Shown here: one piece after another, positions 1 through 8,320 of the stretch
How the letters are laid out: the number at the start of each line of letters is the position of its first letter
Position numbering within the stretch: the first letter of the stretch is position 1
From: Sulfurivermis fontis
GTDB taxonomy: Bacteria > Pseudomonadota > Gammaproteobacteria > Thiohalomonadales > Thiohalomonadaceae
DNA length: 64,000 nucleotides
Assembly (NCBI RefSeq): GCF_004001245.1
Contig: NZ_AP018724.1
Coordinates: forward strand, 3,092,501 to 3,156,500
Reading direction: 5' to 3'
Translations under genes and position numbers: made by a program
The notes under the pieces: model-generated
What the model was told of the DNA's origin: nothing
The model's database searches: none
The model's input: only the letters and a program-made list of their open reading frames with translations

Positions 1-118
1 CCTCACCGGCCGTGAGGCCATAACCGGCACTGAGGCTGTCGCCCAGCACCAGCACTGTCCCGGCCTGGGCATGACAGGCGACAATGAACAACAGGATTGC
101 CAACAGGAAATTTCGCAT
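1..118 (-). CDS. tesA: Arylesterase / acyl-CoA thioesterase I (TesA), N-terminal fragment
   Basis: Only the first 39 codons lie in the window; the gene runs off the left edge. The translation starts MRNFLLAILLFIVACHAQA, a typical signal peptide, followed by VLVLGDSLSAGYGL, the GDS(L) block with the nucleophile serine of SGNH hydrolases. TesA is a periplasmic lysophospholipase/thioesterase/arylesterase. It is divergent from ybbA, the usual arrangement for tesA and ybbA-ybbP in gammaproteobacteria, which supports the name. Its start codon region abuts the start of ybbA, so the two promoters must overlap the opposite coding ends. Confidence 0.88.
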   Translation of the reverse strand, partial: MRNFLLAILLFIVACHAQAGTVLVLGDSLSAGYGLTAGE

Positions 119-119
119 C

Positions 120-803
120 GTGGAATCGATTGTCACTGCCGAACAGGTCGGCAAGCAAGTGGAGGTGGCGGGCGGCACGCTCACCATTCTGCAGGACGTG
201 AGCTTTCGCGTCGGCGCCGGCGAGAGCCTGGCCATCGTCGGCGTGTCCGGCTCGGGCAAGTCCACCCTGCTCGGCCTGCTCGCCGGTCTCGACCTGCCGA
301 GCAGCGGCCGCATCCGGCTGGCCGGCGAAGAACTCAACGCGCTGGACGAGGACGGCCGCGCCCGCCTGCGCGGCCAAAAGGTCGGCTTCGTGTTCCAGAC
401 CTTCCAGCTGCTGCCCGGCCTCACCGCGCTGGAGAACGTCATGCTGCCGCTGGAGCTGGCCGGCAACGGCGGCGCGGCCAGCCAGGCCGGCACGCTGCTG
501 GAACGTGTCGGCCTGGGCCAGCGCCTCGACCACTATCCGAGGCAGTTGTCCGGCGGCGAGCAGCAGCGCGTCGCCATCGCCCGCGCCTTCGCCGGCGATC
601 CGGCGCTGCTGTTCGCCGACGAGCCCACCGGCAATCTGGATGCCGCCACCGGGGCGCGCATCATCGACCTGCTGTTCGACCTCAACGCCGAGCGCGGCAC
701 CACCCTGATCCTGGTCACCCACGACGACAAGCTGGCCGCCCGCTGTGGCCGCCGCCTGCACCTCGATGCCGGCCGCGTGGTGGCCGATGAGCGCAGGGAT
801 TAA
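120..803 (+). CDS. ybbA: ABC transporter ATP-binding protein YbbA (LolD-like)
   Basis: ATPase subunit of a MacB/LolCDE-type exporter, partner of the FtsX-like permease encoded directly downstream. With the GTG start at 120 (AGGAAA nine bases upstream) the protein has 227 residues: Walker A GVSGSGKST at about 41-49, Q-loop FQ near 92, signature LSGGEQQ at 143-149, Walker B LLFADE at 163-168 and the switch His in VTHDD near 201. An in-frame ATG at 84 would overlap the start of divergent tesA and add 12 residues with no family similarity that I recognise, so GTG is preferred. The substrate is not known from sequence; in E. coli the pair is linked to tesA only by position. Confidence 0.88.
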   Translation: MESIVTAEQVGKQVEVAGGTLTILQDVSFRVGAGESLAIVGVSGSGKSTLLGLLAGLDLPSSGRIRLAGEELNALDEDGRARLRGQKVGFVFQTFQLLPGLTALENVMLPLELAGNGGAASQAGTLLERVGLGQRLDHYPRQLSGGEQQRVAIARAFAGDPALLFADEPTGNLDAATGARIIDLLFDLNAERGTTLILVTHDDKLAARCGRRLHLDAGRVVADERRD

Positions 804-807
804 CGTC

Positions 808-3303
808 ATGCTGCACCGACTCAAGCTGGCCTGGCGTCTGCTGCTGCGCGACTGGCGCGCCGGCGAGCTGCGCATCCTGTTCGCCGCCCTGGTGATCGCC
901 GTGGGTGCCACCTCGGCCATCGGCTTCTTCACCGATCGCCTGCAACGGGCCATGGGCAGCCAGTCGGCGGAACTGCTCGGCGCCGATCTGATCCTGCGCG
1001 CGCCGCGGCCGGTGAGCGCAGACTGGCTGAGGCGGGCGGAACAGCTGGGACTGCGTCACGGCGAAACGCTGGAGTTTCCCAGCATGGTGCTGCACGGCGA
1101 CGAAATGCGCCTCGCCGGCATCAAGGCGGTACAGGACGGCTATCCGCTGCGCGGCAGCCTGCGCATCAGCGACGAGCCCTACGGCGCGGAGCGCGACAGC
1201 CGCAGCATCCCGCCCCCCGGCGAGGCCTGGGCGGAGGCGCGCCTGCTGCCGCTGCTCGGCATGGCGGTGGGCGAGACCCTCGCCCTCGGCGACATCGAGC
1301 TGAAGGTGACGCAGATCGTCGCCTTCGAACCGGGCGCCGGCGGCAACTTCGCCGCCCTGGCGCCGCGCCTGCTGGTCAACCGCGCCGACGTCGAGCGCGC
1401 CGGCATCCTCGGCCCCGGCAGCCGCCTCAGCCGCAACTACCTGTTCGCCGGCGAGCTGGCCGCGCTGGAACGTTACAAGCGCTGGCTCACGCCGCAGCTG
1501 GAACCCAGCCATCGCCTGGTGGACGTGCGCGAGGACCGCCCCACGGTGGGCGCGGCGCTGGAACGCGCCGAGCGTTATCTCGGTCTCGCCAGCCTCACCG
1601 CCGTGCTGCTCGCCGGCGTCGCCATCGCCATGGGCGCGCGCCGCTACAGCGAGCGCCACTTCGACGTCAGCGCCATGCTGCGCTGCCTCGGCGCCAGCCA
1701 GCGCGACCTCCTCGCCCTCTACCTGCCGCAACTGCTCCTGCTCGGCCTCATCGCCAGCGGCCTCGGCGTCGCCATCGGCGCCCTGGTGCAGGCCGGGCTG
1801 TTCGCCCTGCTGCACGAGCTGCTGCCGGTGCGCCTGCCGCCGCCGGGCTGGCTGCCGGCATTGCTGGGCCTGCTCACCGGGCTGGTGGTGCTGGGGGGCT
1901 TTGCCCTGCCGCCGATCCTGCGCCTGCGCCAGGTGCCGGCGCTGCGCGTGCTGCGCCGCGACCTCAACCCCCTGCCGCTGCGCGCCTGGCTGGTGTACGG
2001 CGCCGCCGTCGGCGCCATGGCCCTGTTGATGGCGCGCTATACCGGCAGTCCGGCGCTCACCCTCGGCGTGCTGGGCGGCACCGCGGCGGCACTGTTGCTG
2101 CTTGGCACCCTCGCCTGGCTGCTGCTGCGTGCCAGCCGCGGCCTGCACCGCCGCGTCGGCGCCGCCTGGCGCTACGGCCTCAACAACCTGTGGCGCCGCC
2201 CCTGGTCCAGCGCCGGCCAGATCCTCGCCTTCGGCCTCACGCTGATGGCGATGGCGCTGATCGCCCTGCTGCGCAACGACCTGCTCGACACCTGGCAGGC
2301 GCAGCTGCCGGAACGCGCGCCCAACCACTTCGTGGTCAACGTGCTGCCCGACGAGGTGGTGCGTTTCGGCGCCTTTCTGCAACAGCACCACATCGACAGT
2401 GCGCAACTCTATCCCCTGGTGCGCGGCCGCCTGGTCACGGTGAACGGCAGGCCGCTGGAAGAGGTGCTGGCGCCGGGCGACGACGGCGGCGGCGCGGTGC
2501 ACCGCGAGCTGAACCTCACCTGGAGCGACACGCTGCAGGAGGACAACACCATCGTCGCCGGGCGCTGGTGGACGGCGCAGGATCGTGGCCAGCCGCTGGT
2601 GTCGCTGGAGGCCAAACTGGCGCAACGGCTCGGTGCCGGGGTGGGTGATGAGCTGCGCTTCAGCTTCGGCAGCGGCAACGAACTGGCCGTGCGCATCGCC
2701 AGCCTGCGCACGGTGCAGTGGGACTCCTTCAAGCCCAACTTCTTCGTCATCTTCGCCCCCGGCGTGCTCGACGGCCAGCCGGCCACCTGGATGACCTCGC
2801 TGTATGCGGCGCCCGGACAGCGCGCCGCCATGGCGCAGATGGTGCGCGACTTCCCGGCGGTGACGGTGATCGATCTGGAGCGGCTGATGGCGCAGGTGCG
2901 CCGCATCATGGAACAGGTGACGCTGGCGGTGGAGTACGTGCTGATCTTCGTGCTGCTGGCGGGCTTTGCCGTGCTCTACGCCACCCTGCAGGCCAGCCTG
3001 GACGAGCGCCTGTACGAGGGCGCCCTGCTGCGCACCCTGGGCGCCAGCCGCTACCAGTTGCGCGCCGGCCACCTGGCCGAATACGCCCTGCTCGGCCTGC
3101 TCGCCGGCCTGTTCGCCGCCGCCGGCAGCGAGCTCATCGCCTGGCTGCTCTACACGCGGGTGTTCCAGCTCGATTACACCCTGCACTGGACGCTGTGGCT
3201 GGCGCTGCCGCCCGTGGGCGCGCTGTTGATTGGCGCCGCCGGCTACTGGGGCACGCGCCATGTGGTGCGGCGCAGCCCGCTGGCGGTGCTGCGGGCGCTG
3301 TAG
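808..3303 (+). CDS. ybbP: FtsX-like permease YbbP
   Basis: Integral membrane subunit of the YbbA-YbbP ABC system, 831 residues from the ATG at 808, four bases after the ybbA stop. It starts MLHRLKLAWRLLLRDWRAGEL with an N-terminal transmembrane helix (about 20-40), then a large periplasmic domain, a block of helices (about 245-400) containing the FtsX-type MLRCLGASQRDLLALYLPQ segment, a second periplasmic domain, and a C-terminal FtsX block with LLRTLGASRYQL. The duplicated FtsX domain architecture and size match E. coli YbbP (about 800 residues). A start at 745 would lie inside ybbA and is rejected. Role inferred: extraction or export of a lipid-like substrate across the envelope. Confidence 0.88.
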   Translation: MLHRLKLAWRLLLRDWRAGELRILFAALVIAVGATSAIGFFTDRLQRAMGSQSAELLGADLILRAPRPVSADWLRRAEQLGLRHGETLEFPSMVLHGDEMRLAGIKAVQDGYPLRGSLRISDEPYGAERDSRSIPPPGEAWAEARLLPLLGMAVGETLALGDIELKVTQIVAFEPGAGGNFAALAPRLLVNRADVERAGILGPGSRLSRNYLFAGELAALERYKRWLTPQLEPSHRLVDVREDRPTVGAALERAERYLGLASLTAVLLAGVAIAMGARRYSERHFDVSAMLRCLGASQRDLLALYLPQLLLLGLIASGLGVAIGALVQAGLFALLHELLPVRLPPPGWLPALLGLLTGLVVLGGFALPPILRLRQVPALRVLRRDLNPLPLRAWLVYGAAVGAMALLMARYTGSPALTLGVLGGTAAALLLLGTLAWLLLRASRGLHRRVGAAWRYGLNNLWRRPWSSAGQILAFGLTLMAMALIALLRNDLLDTWQAQLPERAPNHFVVNVLPDEVVRFGAFLQQHHIDSAQLYPLVRGRLVTVNGRPLEEVLAPGDDGGGAVHRELNLTWSDTLQEDNTIVAGRWWTAQDRGQPLVSLEAKLAQRLGAGVGDELRFSFGSGNELAVRIASLRTVQWDSFKPNFFVIFAPGVLDGQPATWMTSLYAAPGQRAAMAQMVRDFPAVTVIDLERLMAQVRRIMEQVTLAVEYVLIFVLLAGFAVLYATLQASLDERLYEGALLRTLGASRYQLRAGHLAEYALLGLLAGLFAAAGSELIAWLLYTRVFQLDYTLHWTLWLALPPVGALLIGAAGYWGTRHVVRRSPLAVLRAL

Positions 3304-3318
3304 GGGAAACGCCGTCGG

Positions 3319-3400
3319 GAGATATGAGGCACAAGGTACGAAGACCGTGCGCAGCACACGCCTTCTTCGTATCTCGTGCCTTGTCCCTCGTGCCTGGCGA
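3319..3400. repeat. Intergenic palindromic repeat, TACGAGG family, copy 1
   Basis: The 108-base gap between ybbP and the HPP gene is filled by an imperfect inverted repeat whose arms read like GGCACAAGGTACGAAG and CTTCGTATCTCGTGCCTTG. Related arms built from GTACGAGG/CTCGTATCTCGT recur near 20865, 25374 and 51929. Non-coding; may fold as a hairpin at the end of the ybbP transcript. Confidence 0.6.
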
Positions 3401-3411
3401 CCGTGCCCGCG

Positions 3412-4149
3412 CTACGCGGCCCTGGCCGCCGCCAGCGACAGGCGCGGCGCCTCCGGGGTGACGGCGTGGCGCATGGCGAGGGCGTAGATCTGCAGCAGAT
3501 CCTCCTCGCTCACGTCGATATAGGAATCCAGTTCCGACAGGGCATACACCAGGTCGCTGTGGGCGATGACGCATTTCTCCCCCACCGGGCAGACCACTTC
3601 GGGCGTCGGCCGCGCCGGCAGCAGGGCCAGGGGATAGCGGCGCCAGGCGAAGGCATAGTTGACCAGCATCGCCGCCAGCAGCAGCACCACGGCATTGAGC
3701 AGCACCGGCTGCAGCAGGAAGCCGTAACCCAGGTCATGGATCGCCGGTCCGCCCACCACCGCGACCAGGGCGGTGGCCCCGCCGGGCGGGTGCAGACAGC
3801 GCAGGTAGTACATCACGGCGATGGCCAGCCCCACCGCCAGCGGGGCGGCGAGCAGCGGATCGGCCACCCACTGCGCGCAGGTGACGCCCACCGCCGCCGA
3901 CAGCAGGTGGCCGCCGAGCAGCGGCCAGGGCTGCGCCAGGCTGCCGTGGGGCACGGCGAACAGCAGCACCGCCGAGGCCCCCATGGAAGCGACCACCAGC
4001 GCGGCACCGTGCAGATCCAGCAGATGGCTGCTGACCCCGAGGACCAGCAGCATGCCGGTGAAGCCGCCCAGGGCCGAAACCAGCCGCTCCCGATGGCTGG
4101 CCGGGTGATCGTCGCCCTGGCCCAGCCAGGTCATGAAACGTTGCCACAT
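3412..4149 (-). CDS. HPP family integral membrane protein
   Basis: About 245 residues from the ATG at 4149 (MWQRFMTWLG); the frame is open 13 codons further up, without benefit. Four strongly hydrophobic segments follow an N-terminal cytoplasmic stretch, and the second half holds CLHPPGGATAL, the motif after which the HPP family is named. Some HPP proteins transport nitrite into plastids; in bacteria the role is mostly unassigned. A hydrophilic C-terminal tail of about 70 residues ends the protein and shows no CBS domain that I can recognise. It is transcribed with the DsrC-like gene upstream (20 bases apart), so the two may be co-expressed. Confidence 0.75.
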   Translation of the reverse strand: MWQRFMTWLGQGDDHPASHRERLVSALGGFTGMLLVLGVSSHLLDLHGAALVVASMGASAVLLFAVPHGSLAQPWPLLGGHLLSAAVGVTCAQWVADPLLAAPLAVGLAIAVMYYLRCLHPPGGATALVAVVGGPAIHDLGYGFLLQPVLLNAVVLLLAAMLVNYAFAWRRYPLALLPARPTPEVVCPVGEKCVIAHSDLVYALSELDSYIDVSEEDLLQIYALAMRHAVTPEAPRLSLAAARAA

Positions 4150-4168
4150 AAATCCGCCCCCATACCGT

Positions 4169-4507
4169 TCAACCCGTACTCCAGGCACGCGGCCGCTTCA
4201 TGCCGGCGATCTTGCAGGCCTGCTTCACGTAGCCGTAGGGAAACAGCTTGAACAGGTGGTTCTGCGCCTTGCGGCCATAACCCAGCTCATCGGCGATGAA
4301 CTTGATGGTGAAGCGGGCATCGGGCGCGATCTGGTGCTCGGCGAAGTAGCCGCGCATGAAGCGGAACACCTGCCAGTGCTCGTCGTTCAGCTCCAGCTGC
4401 TCCTGCCAGGCCAGCTGCCGGGCGATATGCTCGTCCCAGGTCTCCGGGTCCACCAGATACCCCTCGTCGTCCGTCGTCACGGCCTGTCCGCTCTTGTCGC
4501 TGATCAT
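4169..4507 (-). CDS. DsrC/TusE-family sulfur-relay-like protein lacking the penultimate cysteine
   Basis: 112 residues from the ATG at 4507, preceded by GGAGGGG at good spacing; the longer frame to 4567 has no such site. The core WDEHIARQLAWQEQLELNDE, the FMRGYFAEH block and the C-terminal arm YVKQACKIAGMKRPRAW are typical of DsrC/TusE proteins, which carry sulfur as persulfide or trisulfide on a flexible arm. The usual C-terminal Cys (CysA, family ending PTGCV) is replaced by Trp and the tail continues STG; the cysteine 11 residues upstream (CysB, in QACKIAG) is kept. That argues against plain sulfur-relay TusE and suggests a regulatory or altered role. It is divergent from a LysR regulator that may control it. 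Confidence 0.82.
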   Translation of the reverse strand: MISDKSGQAVTTDDEGYLVDPETWDEHIARQLAWQEQLELNDEHWQVFRFMRGYFAEHQIAPDARFTIKFIADELGYGRKAQNHLFKLFPYGYVKQACKIAGMKRPRAWSTG

Positions 4508-4590
4508 GATTTGCCCCTCCGTTCCGTTCTGTCGGCGGCGGTCGCCACCTGCCAGGTACGGGATCATGGTATGGGCCGGTCATGCATCGA

Positions 4591-4626
4591 ACAAACGATA
4601 TTTTTTGTCTGTTAATATTTGAATAT
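4591..4626. promoter_or_regulatory. Candidate LysR operator between the DsrC-like gene and lysR
   Basis: Two dyads lie in the divergent intergenic region: ACAAA-N8-TTTGT at 4591-4608 and ATATT-TG-AATAT at 4615-4626. LysR-type regulators usually bind T-N11-A-centred dyads in such divergent spacers and often control the facing gene. The AT-rich stretch stands out from GC-rich surroundings. Function is inferred only. Confidence 0.4.
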
Positions 4627-4648
4627 CCGATAGATTGGACACCAAACC

Positions 4649-5506
4649 ATGGATATCGAGTTTGCCCGTACCTTTCTCGCCGTGGCCGCCGCCGGCAATT
4701 TCGTCGGCGCCGCCAACCGCCTGCACGTCACCCAGTCCACCGTCAGCGCCCGCATCCAGGCGCTGGAGACCCAGCTCGGGGCGCGCCTGTTCCGCCGCGG
4801 CCGCAGCGGCGCCGAACTCACCATGGCCGGACAGCGCTTCCTGCGTCATGCCAAGACCCTGGTGCAGACCCTGGAGGCGGCACGCCACGACGTCGGCCTG
4901 CCCGCCGGCTTCCAGGGCAGCCTGACCCTCGCCGCCCGCATCGCGCTGTGGGAGGGCTATCTGCCGCGCTGGGCGGAGTGGATGCAGCAGGAGGCGCCGG
5001 ACATATCCCTGCGCATGGAAACCGGCATGGAGGGGGAGATGATGCAGGGGCTGGTGCAGGGCAGCATCGACATCGCCCTGATGTATACCCCGGAGAGCCG
5101 CCCCGGCCTCGGCATCGAACGGCTGTTCGATGAAACCCTGGTGCTGGTGAGCAGCAACCCGGCGCGCGGCTGGCCCGATCCGGGCTATGTGCACATCGAC
5201 TGGGGACCGGAGTTTCACGCCCAGTTCAGCACCCGCTATCCCGACATCCCGCCGCCTGCCCTCACCGCCAACATCGGCTGGCTGGCGATGCAGTGCCTGT
5301 TTCACAGCGGCGGCGCCGCCTTCCTGCCGATCCGCATCGCCCGCCGCTGGCTGCAACAGGAACGCCTGTTCCGCGTCGAGGGCGGTCCGCAGTTCACCCT
5401 GCCGGCCTACATGGTCTATCCCACCGATCGTGCCGAAAAGACCCTGGCCACCGCGCTGGACGGCCTGCGCCTGCTGGCAGTGGAGGAACAGCGGCTGGCG
5501 CAGTAG
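4649..5506 (+). CDS. LysR-family transcriptional regulator
   Basis: 285 residues. The N-terminal winged HTH is clear: FARTFLAVAAAGNFVGAANR, then LHVTQSTVSARIQALETQLG with the recognition helix, then LFRRGRSGAELTMAGQRF. The remaining 200 residues form the effector-binding domain. It faces the DsrC-like gene across 140 bases containing two dyads, so it is a candidate regulator of that gene and possibly its own. The effector cannot be told from sequence. It is not cbbR, which is separate at 11.7 kb. Confidence 0.9.
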   Translation: MDIEFARTFLAVAAAGNFVGAANRLHVTQSTVSARIQALETQLGARLFRRGRSGAELTMAGQRFLRHAKTLVQTLEAARHDVGLPAGFQGSLTLAARIALWEGYLPRWAEWMQQEAPDISLRMETGMEGEMMQGLVQGSIDIALMYTPESRPGLGIERLFDETLVLVSSNPARGWPDPGYVHIDWGPEFHAQFSTRYPDIPPPALTANIGWLAMQCLFHSGGAAFLPIRIARRWLQQERLFRVEGGPQFTLPAYMVYPTDRAEKTLATALDGLRLLAVEEQRLAQ

Positions 5507-5512
5507 GACCGC

Positions 5513-5580
5513 TGTAGGGCCGACTTCAGTCGGCCAAACACCGCCGAACGCAGCAAGGTCGGCTGAAGCCGACCCTACAA
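5513..5580. repeat. Palindromic repeat GTAGGGCCGACTTCAGTCGG type
   Basis: Inverted repeat between the convergent lysR and sox-operon ends: TGTAGGGCCGAC on the left pairs with GTCGG...CCGACCCTACA on the right, with a small internal GCCGACTTCAGTCGGC dyad. A half copy recurs at 13538. REP-like, non-coding, may act as a convergent transcript end. Confidence 0.6.
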
Positions 5581-5596
5581 CCTGTCCGAGCCGCCC

Positions 5597-6271
5597 CTAC
5601 CGCTGCGCGGCGCGAAAACGCACCTCGGTGTACAGCCTGCCCTCGAACAGGGCCTCCAGCGTGACCCGGCCGGGCTCGTGCCGCACCGCAAAGCCCGGCT
5701 GCCCGGGCGGCGCGACGCTCACCACGCGCAGCCGCTCCGCCGGATACTCCAGGGTCAGGCTGACGCGCAGCGGGAAATAGCCGTCGAGGAAACGGCGCTG
5801 GAACGGACCATTGCGCAGCACGTACTCATCGCCCTCGCGGCGCAGCAGGCGTGCGGCGGCGGCGACGCACAACACGGCGCCGTGGCCGATGTTCTCCATC
5901 TGCACCGACTGTCCTTCCACCCAGGCCCGCTCGATCCCGCTGGCCGATACCACGCGCAGGTCGCGCATCTCGCGGTACGTGTACACCACCTCCGCCAGCG
6001 GCACCGGATCGAGATTCTCGTGACACTGCGACTGCTCCAGCCAGCCGTCGTCCAGGCTGGTGGGCAGGATGCGCAGACGGTTGCGCGAGTGGGGCACGCG
6101 CTTGTCCGGCATCACGGCGAGAAACTCCAGTTCGCCGCTGTTGACCTCAAAATCGTAAGGCTGGGCACGCGTGTCATCCTCGAACCAGCGCTCCAGTTCC
6201 TCCGGTGTCGGTTCCTGTGCCGCCAGGAACGGCGCGCACAGCAGCAACAGTGCGCAGAGCCCGCCTCTCAT
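5597..6271 (-). CDS. Unrecognised exported protein coupled to soxA
   Basis: 224 residues. The first 18 or so (MRGGLCALLLLCAPFLAAQ) form a signal peptide, so the protein is expected in the periplasm. The mature part has no CxxCH heme motif and only two cysteines (SQCHEN and VLCVAA), and appears rich in beta strands. Its ATG overlaps the soxA stop by four bases (ATGA), the same coupling as soxX/soxA, so it is made with SoxAX in similar amounts. In Allochromatium a small SoxK subunit gene follows soxA; this protein is about twice that length and I see no convincing resemblance. I do not recognise the family; a SoxAX accessory role is inferred from position. Confidence 0.75.
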   Translation of the reverse strand: MRGGLCALLLLCAPFLAAQEPTPEELERWFEDDTRAQPYDFEVNSGELEFLAVMPDKRVPHSRNRLRILPTSLDDGWLEQSQCHENLDPVPLAEVVYTYREMRDLRVVSASGIERAWVEGQSVQMENIGHGAVLCVAAAARLLRREGDEYVLRNGPFQRRFLDGYFPLRVSLTLEYPAERLRVVSVAPPGQPGFAVRHEPGRVTLEALFEGRLYTEVRFRAAQR

Positions 6272-7026
6272 CGCCGTATCCCCGGCGTCTCGATGGGCAG
6301 GCCGTTGCCGCGGGCGTTGAGATACACCTCCAGCGCGATGAACTCCTCCGAGCCGACCGCATAGGGCAGGGCGCGCAGCGTGGCATAGCAGTCGCGGAAC
6401 TTGCCGTGCAGGCTGGAGATGGCGCCGGTCTGCAGGCGGTGGGCGGGGAAGGCGTTGCTGTGCCCCTGATTGAGCACCTGATCGCGCAGGCGCAGATCCA
6501 CATAACGGTCATGGCAGTGATGGCAACTCATGTCGAGCTGGCCGATGCGCGTGTGGTACAGCGCCTTGCCGCTGTCGTACCACGGCTTGAGCGGCCCGCT
6601 GACATCGACATTCACCTTCTCGCCGCGCGCCAGATGACGCACATAGGTCTCCAGCGCGATCAGCTCGGCATCGTCGTAGGGCAGCGGAAACTCATCGAGC
6701 TGCCGCTCGCGGCAGTCGTTGATGCGCTGTTGCAGGGTAAGCGGTCCCTGATGCACCGCGCTGTAGACCGGATAGCGCGCGATACGTTTGGGGTCGAGCC
6801 TGCTGCCGTTGTCGCCGTGGCAACCGGCGCAGGACCGGCCGTTGTAGTCCGGCGCATGAAACAGCGCGCTGCCTTCCTCCACCGTGTACATGCCGGGGTT
6901 TTCAAATTCGTCATCCTGCATCGCCTGCATCTGCTCGGGCAGATAGGCATAGCCCGACACCGGCTTGTCCCAGGCCAGCAGCGGCACGGGCAACAGCAAC
7001 AGCACGACGCACACGACAGACTTCAT
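6268..7026 (-). CDS. soxA: SoxA, diheme c-type cytochrome subunit of SoxAX
   Basis: 252 residues with a signal peptide (MKSVVCVVLLLLPVPLLAW). Two heme-binding sites are visible, CAGCH at 66-70 and CHHCH at 168-172, plus Cys105 and Cys213 (GKFRDCYA) at the positions where SoxA cysteines serve as axial heme ligands; the latter carries the persulfide in known enzymes. SoxAX joins thiosulfate oxidatively to the SoxY carrier in the periplasm. This is the two-heme form of SoxA. The start overlaps the soxX stop by four bases. No soxB or soxYZ lies in the window, so the rest of the pathway must be elsewhere. Confidence 0.93.
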   Translation of the reverse strand: MKSVVCVVLLLLPVPLLAWDKPVSGYAYLPEQMQAMQDDEFENPGMYTVEEGSALFHAPDYNGRSCAGCHGDNGSRLDPKRIARYPVYSAVHQGPLTLQQRINDCRERQLDEFPLPYDDAELIALETYVRHLARGEKVNVDVSGPLKPWYDSGKALYHTRIGQLDMSCHHCHDRYVDLRLRDQVLNQGHSNAFPAHRLQTGAISSLHGKFRDCYATLRALPYAVGSEEFIALEVYLNARGNGLPIETPGIRR

Positions 7027-7463
7027 CGCAGCGTCACCAGGTAGGCAACCACGTCCTCCACCTCCTGCGCGCTGAGTATGGTGCTGGCGTAATCGGGGTG
7101 CGGCCGATGGTAGCGCGCCGGGTCACGATAGAAGGCCGGCATGATGGTGTCGGGATTGACCAGCTTTTCATCCACCACGCGCAGGCGCAGCTCGCCGGCC
7201 GAGAGACGCGCACCGACGCCGAACAACGGCGGTGCCAGCGTGCCATGCATGGGATGCTCGGGGATGGGCAGCATGTGGCAGGAGATACAGTTGCCGCGCT
7301 CGCGTGAGGCGACGATTTCGCGGCCGCGGGCGGCATCGCCGCGCAGCCCTCCCAGCGGTTGCGTAATGGCAAAGTTCTCCGCGCGCCAGGGCAGATAGGC
7401 CTCCTGTGCCGCCAGCGGCGCCATCAGGAGGCAGGAGAGGAAAATGAATGCAGCGGGTTTCAT
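7023..7463 (-). CDS. soxX: SoxX, monoheme c-type cytochrome subunit of SoxAX
   Basis: 146 residues, signal peptide MKPAAFIFLSCLLMAPLAAQ, single heme site CISCH at 59-63 and the Met ligand in NPDTIMPAFYR (Met108), a hallmark of SoxX. It accepts electrons from SoxA and passes them to soluble cytochrome c. First gene of soxX-soxA-unknown; divergent from adk with about 180 bases between, which must hold the promoter. Length is at the short end for SoxX. Confidence 0.93.
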   Translation of the reverse strand: MKPAAFIFLSCLLMAPLAAQEAYLPWRAENFAITQPLGGLRGDAARGREIVASRERGNCISCHMLPIPEHPMHGTLAPPLFGVGARLSAGELRLRVVDEKLVNPDTIMPAFYRDPARYHRPHPDYASTILSAQEVEDVVAYLVTLR

Positions 7464-7645
7464 CGGCAGACTTGGACTGGGTACAAAACGCAGTGTAGTG
7501 CATATGACACCGTCATGATCGCACTGTAATTCTGCTTATGCGCCGATAACGATAATTTGCCGTCATCTTCGCCGCCCAACCGTTAGAATCCCGGTTCAGC
7601 CATCGGCTATACACACAATAATTCATATTCTCGGAGACGAATGAC

Positions 7646-8314
7646 ATGCGACTGATTCTTCTGGGCGCCCCCGGCGCCGGCAAAGGCACCGTGGCCAAGA
7701 TGCTGACTGCCCTCGACGGTTCGGTGCAGATTTCCACCGGCGACATCCTGCGCGGCGCCGTGAAGGACGGCACCGAGCTGGGCAAGAAGGCCGATGCCTA
7801 CATGAAGGCCGGCGACCTGGTGCCGGACGACCTGATCCTCGGCATCATGGCCGAGCGCCTGCAGCAGCCGGACTGCGCCAACGGCTTCCTGCTCGACGGC
7901 TTCCCGCGCACCATTCCCCAGGCCGAGGCACTGGGCGGCATGCTCGACAAGCTGGGCATCAAGCTGGACTTCGCCGTGAACCTGGACGTGCCGCGCGAGG
8001 TGATCCTCGATCGCCTGACCACGCGCCGCACCTGCTCCAACCCGGCCTGCCAGGAGATCTACAACGTCAAGAGCAAGCCGACCAAGAAGGAAGGCGTGTG
8101 CGACAAGTGCGGCAGCCCGGTGATCCAGCGCGACGACGAAACCGAGGAAGCGATCAGCAAGCGCCTCGATACCTACAACGAGAAGACCGCACCGCTGGCC
8201 GATTACTACCGCAAGAAGGGCATGCTGCTCGACATCAACGCCACCTCCAGCGACACCGTGGTGAACACCATCAAGAGCAAGCTCGGCATCGGCTGCTGCG
8301 GCAGCTGCGCGTAA
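7646..8314 (+). CDS. adk: Adenylate kinase
   Basis: 222 residues; interconverts ATP + AMP and 2 ADP in the cytoplasm. The P-loop GAPGAGKGT is at 8-16, the AMP-binding STGDILR follows, and the DGFPRT block is intact. The LID domain has a zinc-type cysteine set (CSNPAC ... CDKCG), though the first pair is C-x4-C instead of the common C-x2-C. The C-terminus ends GCCGSCA, a Cys-rich tail that is not typical of the family. GGAGA lies about nine bases upstream of the ATG. Monocistronic, followed by repeats. Confidence 0.95.
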   Translation: MRLILLGAPGAGKGTVAKMLTALDGSVQISTGDILRGAVKDGTELGKKADAYMKAGDLVPDDLILGIMAERLQQPDCANGFLLDGFPRTIPQAEALGGMLDKLGIKLDFAVNLDVPREVILDRLTTRRTCSNPACQEIYNVKSKPTKKEGVCDKCGSPVIQRDDETEEAISKRLDTYNEKTAPLADYYRKKGMLLDINATSSDTVVNTIKSKLGIGCCGSCA

Positions 8315-8320
8315 CAAGCC

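Noticed and set aside
715-3357. 880-codon open frame on the minus strand opposite ybbP
   Set aside because: It is the antisense of a clear FtsX-like permease; the product is His/Gln/Ala-rich with no domain. High GC makes such frames common here.
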